A stretch of 5,877 nucleotides of DNA from Candidatus Pacearchaeota archaeon (GTDB lineage Archaea > Nanobdellota > Nanobdellia > Pacearchaeales > GW2011-AR1), in contig JAGVXJ010000081.1 in NCBI GenBank assembly GCA_018303895.1, positions 1-5,877 on the forward strand, written 5' to 3'. This document shows, in pieces, positions 5,551 through 5,877 of the stretch. Positions within the stretch are counted from its first letter, which is position 1, and each line of letters begins with the position of its first letter. The notes under the pieces are model-generated. The model had not been told where the DNA came from, did no database searches, and saw only the letters and a list, made by a program, of their open reading frames with translations. The position numbers and the translations under genes were made by a program.

Positions 5551-5877
5551 CTTCGATAAATTTCAAATTTTTAAGTTGTTTAAAATCATGAATAACAGAA
5601 AATTTGTCTATGCGATCCATTGAAAAAGATTCTGAAAAATAATCAAATAAGAAATGCAGAGAAAAACCGATAAAAATAAAGAAGAAAGATTTTGAGAAGA
5701 TTGTTAGAAATAAAAGAATAATAAGGACTTCTATTCCGTGCAAAAAGCAAAATCCCACATAAGTTTCATTCCTCTTCTCCCTCGGTAAAGATAAGAATTT
5801 GTTCACATTTTTAACAAACCAGTTATATGAATTCGCCAGATTAAAATCTCTTTTCTTGTAAGCATAAAACAAATAAT
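5534..5877 (-). CDS. Small membrane protein of unknown function, N-terminus off the right edge
   Basis: The frame is open to the right edge. The first possible start inside the window is a TTG at 5872, but there is no reason to prefer it, so the gene is treated as 5'-partial. Counting from that TTG there are 112 residues. A basic, soluble stretch (1-40) is followed by two hydrophobic segments (about 43-58 and 61-77) and a polar tail ending KFIEDVTER. Polar residues are embedded in or next to the helices: H45-G-I-E48 and H73-F-L-F-D77-Y. The second resembles the final 'HxxxD' of the YdjM/DUF457 membrane-bound putative metal-dependent hydrolases, but one short motif is not enough for a call. 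The ending overlaps the flippase start by 17 bases, so the two are probably co-transcribed. I do not recognise the family with confidence. Confidence 0.7.
   Translation of the reverse strand, partial: YLFYAYKKRDFNLANSYNWFVKNVNKFLSLPREKRNETYVGFCFLHGIEVLIILLFLTIFSKSFFFIFIGFSLHFLFDYFSESFSMDRIDKFSVIHDFKQLKNLKFIEDVTER

Overview
The window is a densely packed, strongly A/T-rich stretch of prokaryotic DNA that looks like part of a surface-glycan locus. There are four genes and essentially no intergenic DNA. One gene lies on the + strand and is cut by the left edge. Three genes lie on the - strand, run right to left, overlap one another, and the first is cut by the right edge. No rRNA, tRNA, CRISPR array or insertion sequence is visible. 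The host is probably an archaeon, possibly a small-genome lineage. That guess rests on low G+C, overlapping genes, no Shine-Dalgarno sequence before the two complete - strand starts, and the style of the flippase sequence. It is an inference; an A/T-rich bacterium is not excluded.

Layout: 1-1392 (+) is a B12-binding-type radical SAM protein lacking its extreme N-terminus. 1389-4010 (-) is an 873-residue three-domain protein. 3973-5550 (-) is a 14-helix Wzx-type lipid-linked oligosaccharide flippase. 5534-5877 (-) is the C-terminal part of a small membrane protein of unknown function.

The centrepiece is the 873-residue protein, which reads HisF-like barrel, then HisH-like glutaminase, then WbuX/PseA-type N-acetyl sugar amidotransferase in one open frame. 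These three functions are normally separate adjacent genes in saccharide loci (WbuZ, WbuY, WbuX). Together they supply glutamine-derived ammonia to an ATP-using enzyme that turns an N-acetyl group on a nucleotide sugar into an acetamidino group. Here the ammonia source, conduit and consumer are on one chain. The ammonia-gate residues of the barrel and the glutaminase triad are all present, so the channel looks functional. The domain order HisF-HisH is the reverse of the eukaryotic HIS7 fusion.

The joins are also interesting. The wzx/HisF boundary and the HisF/HisH boundary carry the same 11-mer in the same reading phase (GAA AAA AAT AA), just before an ATG. A one-base slip there would end the upstream product at once. 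The fusion is therefore either a recent indel-born gene fusion, a site of programmed slippage that makes both fused and separate products, or partly a homopolymer sequencing error. Reads and relatives would settle which.

Taken together, the - strand genes suggest making an acetamidino-sugar-containing glycan and flipping it across the membrane. The convergent radical SAM protein could modify the same glycan, but nothing in the sequence proves that.
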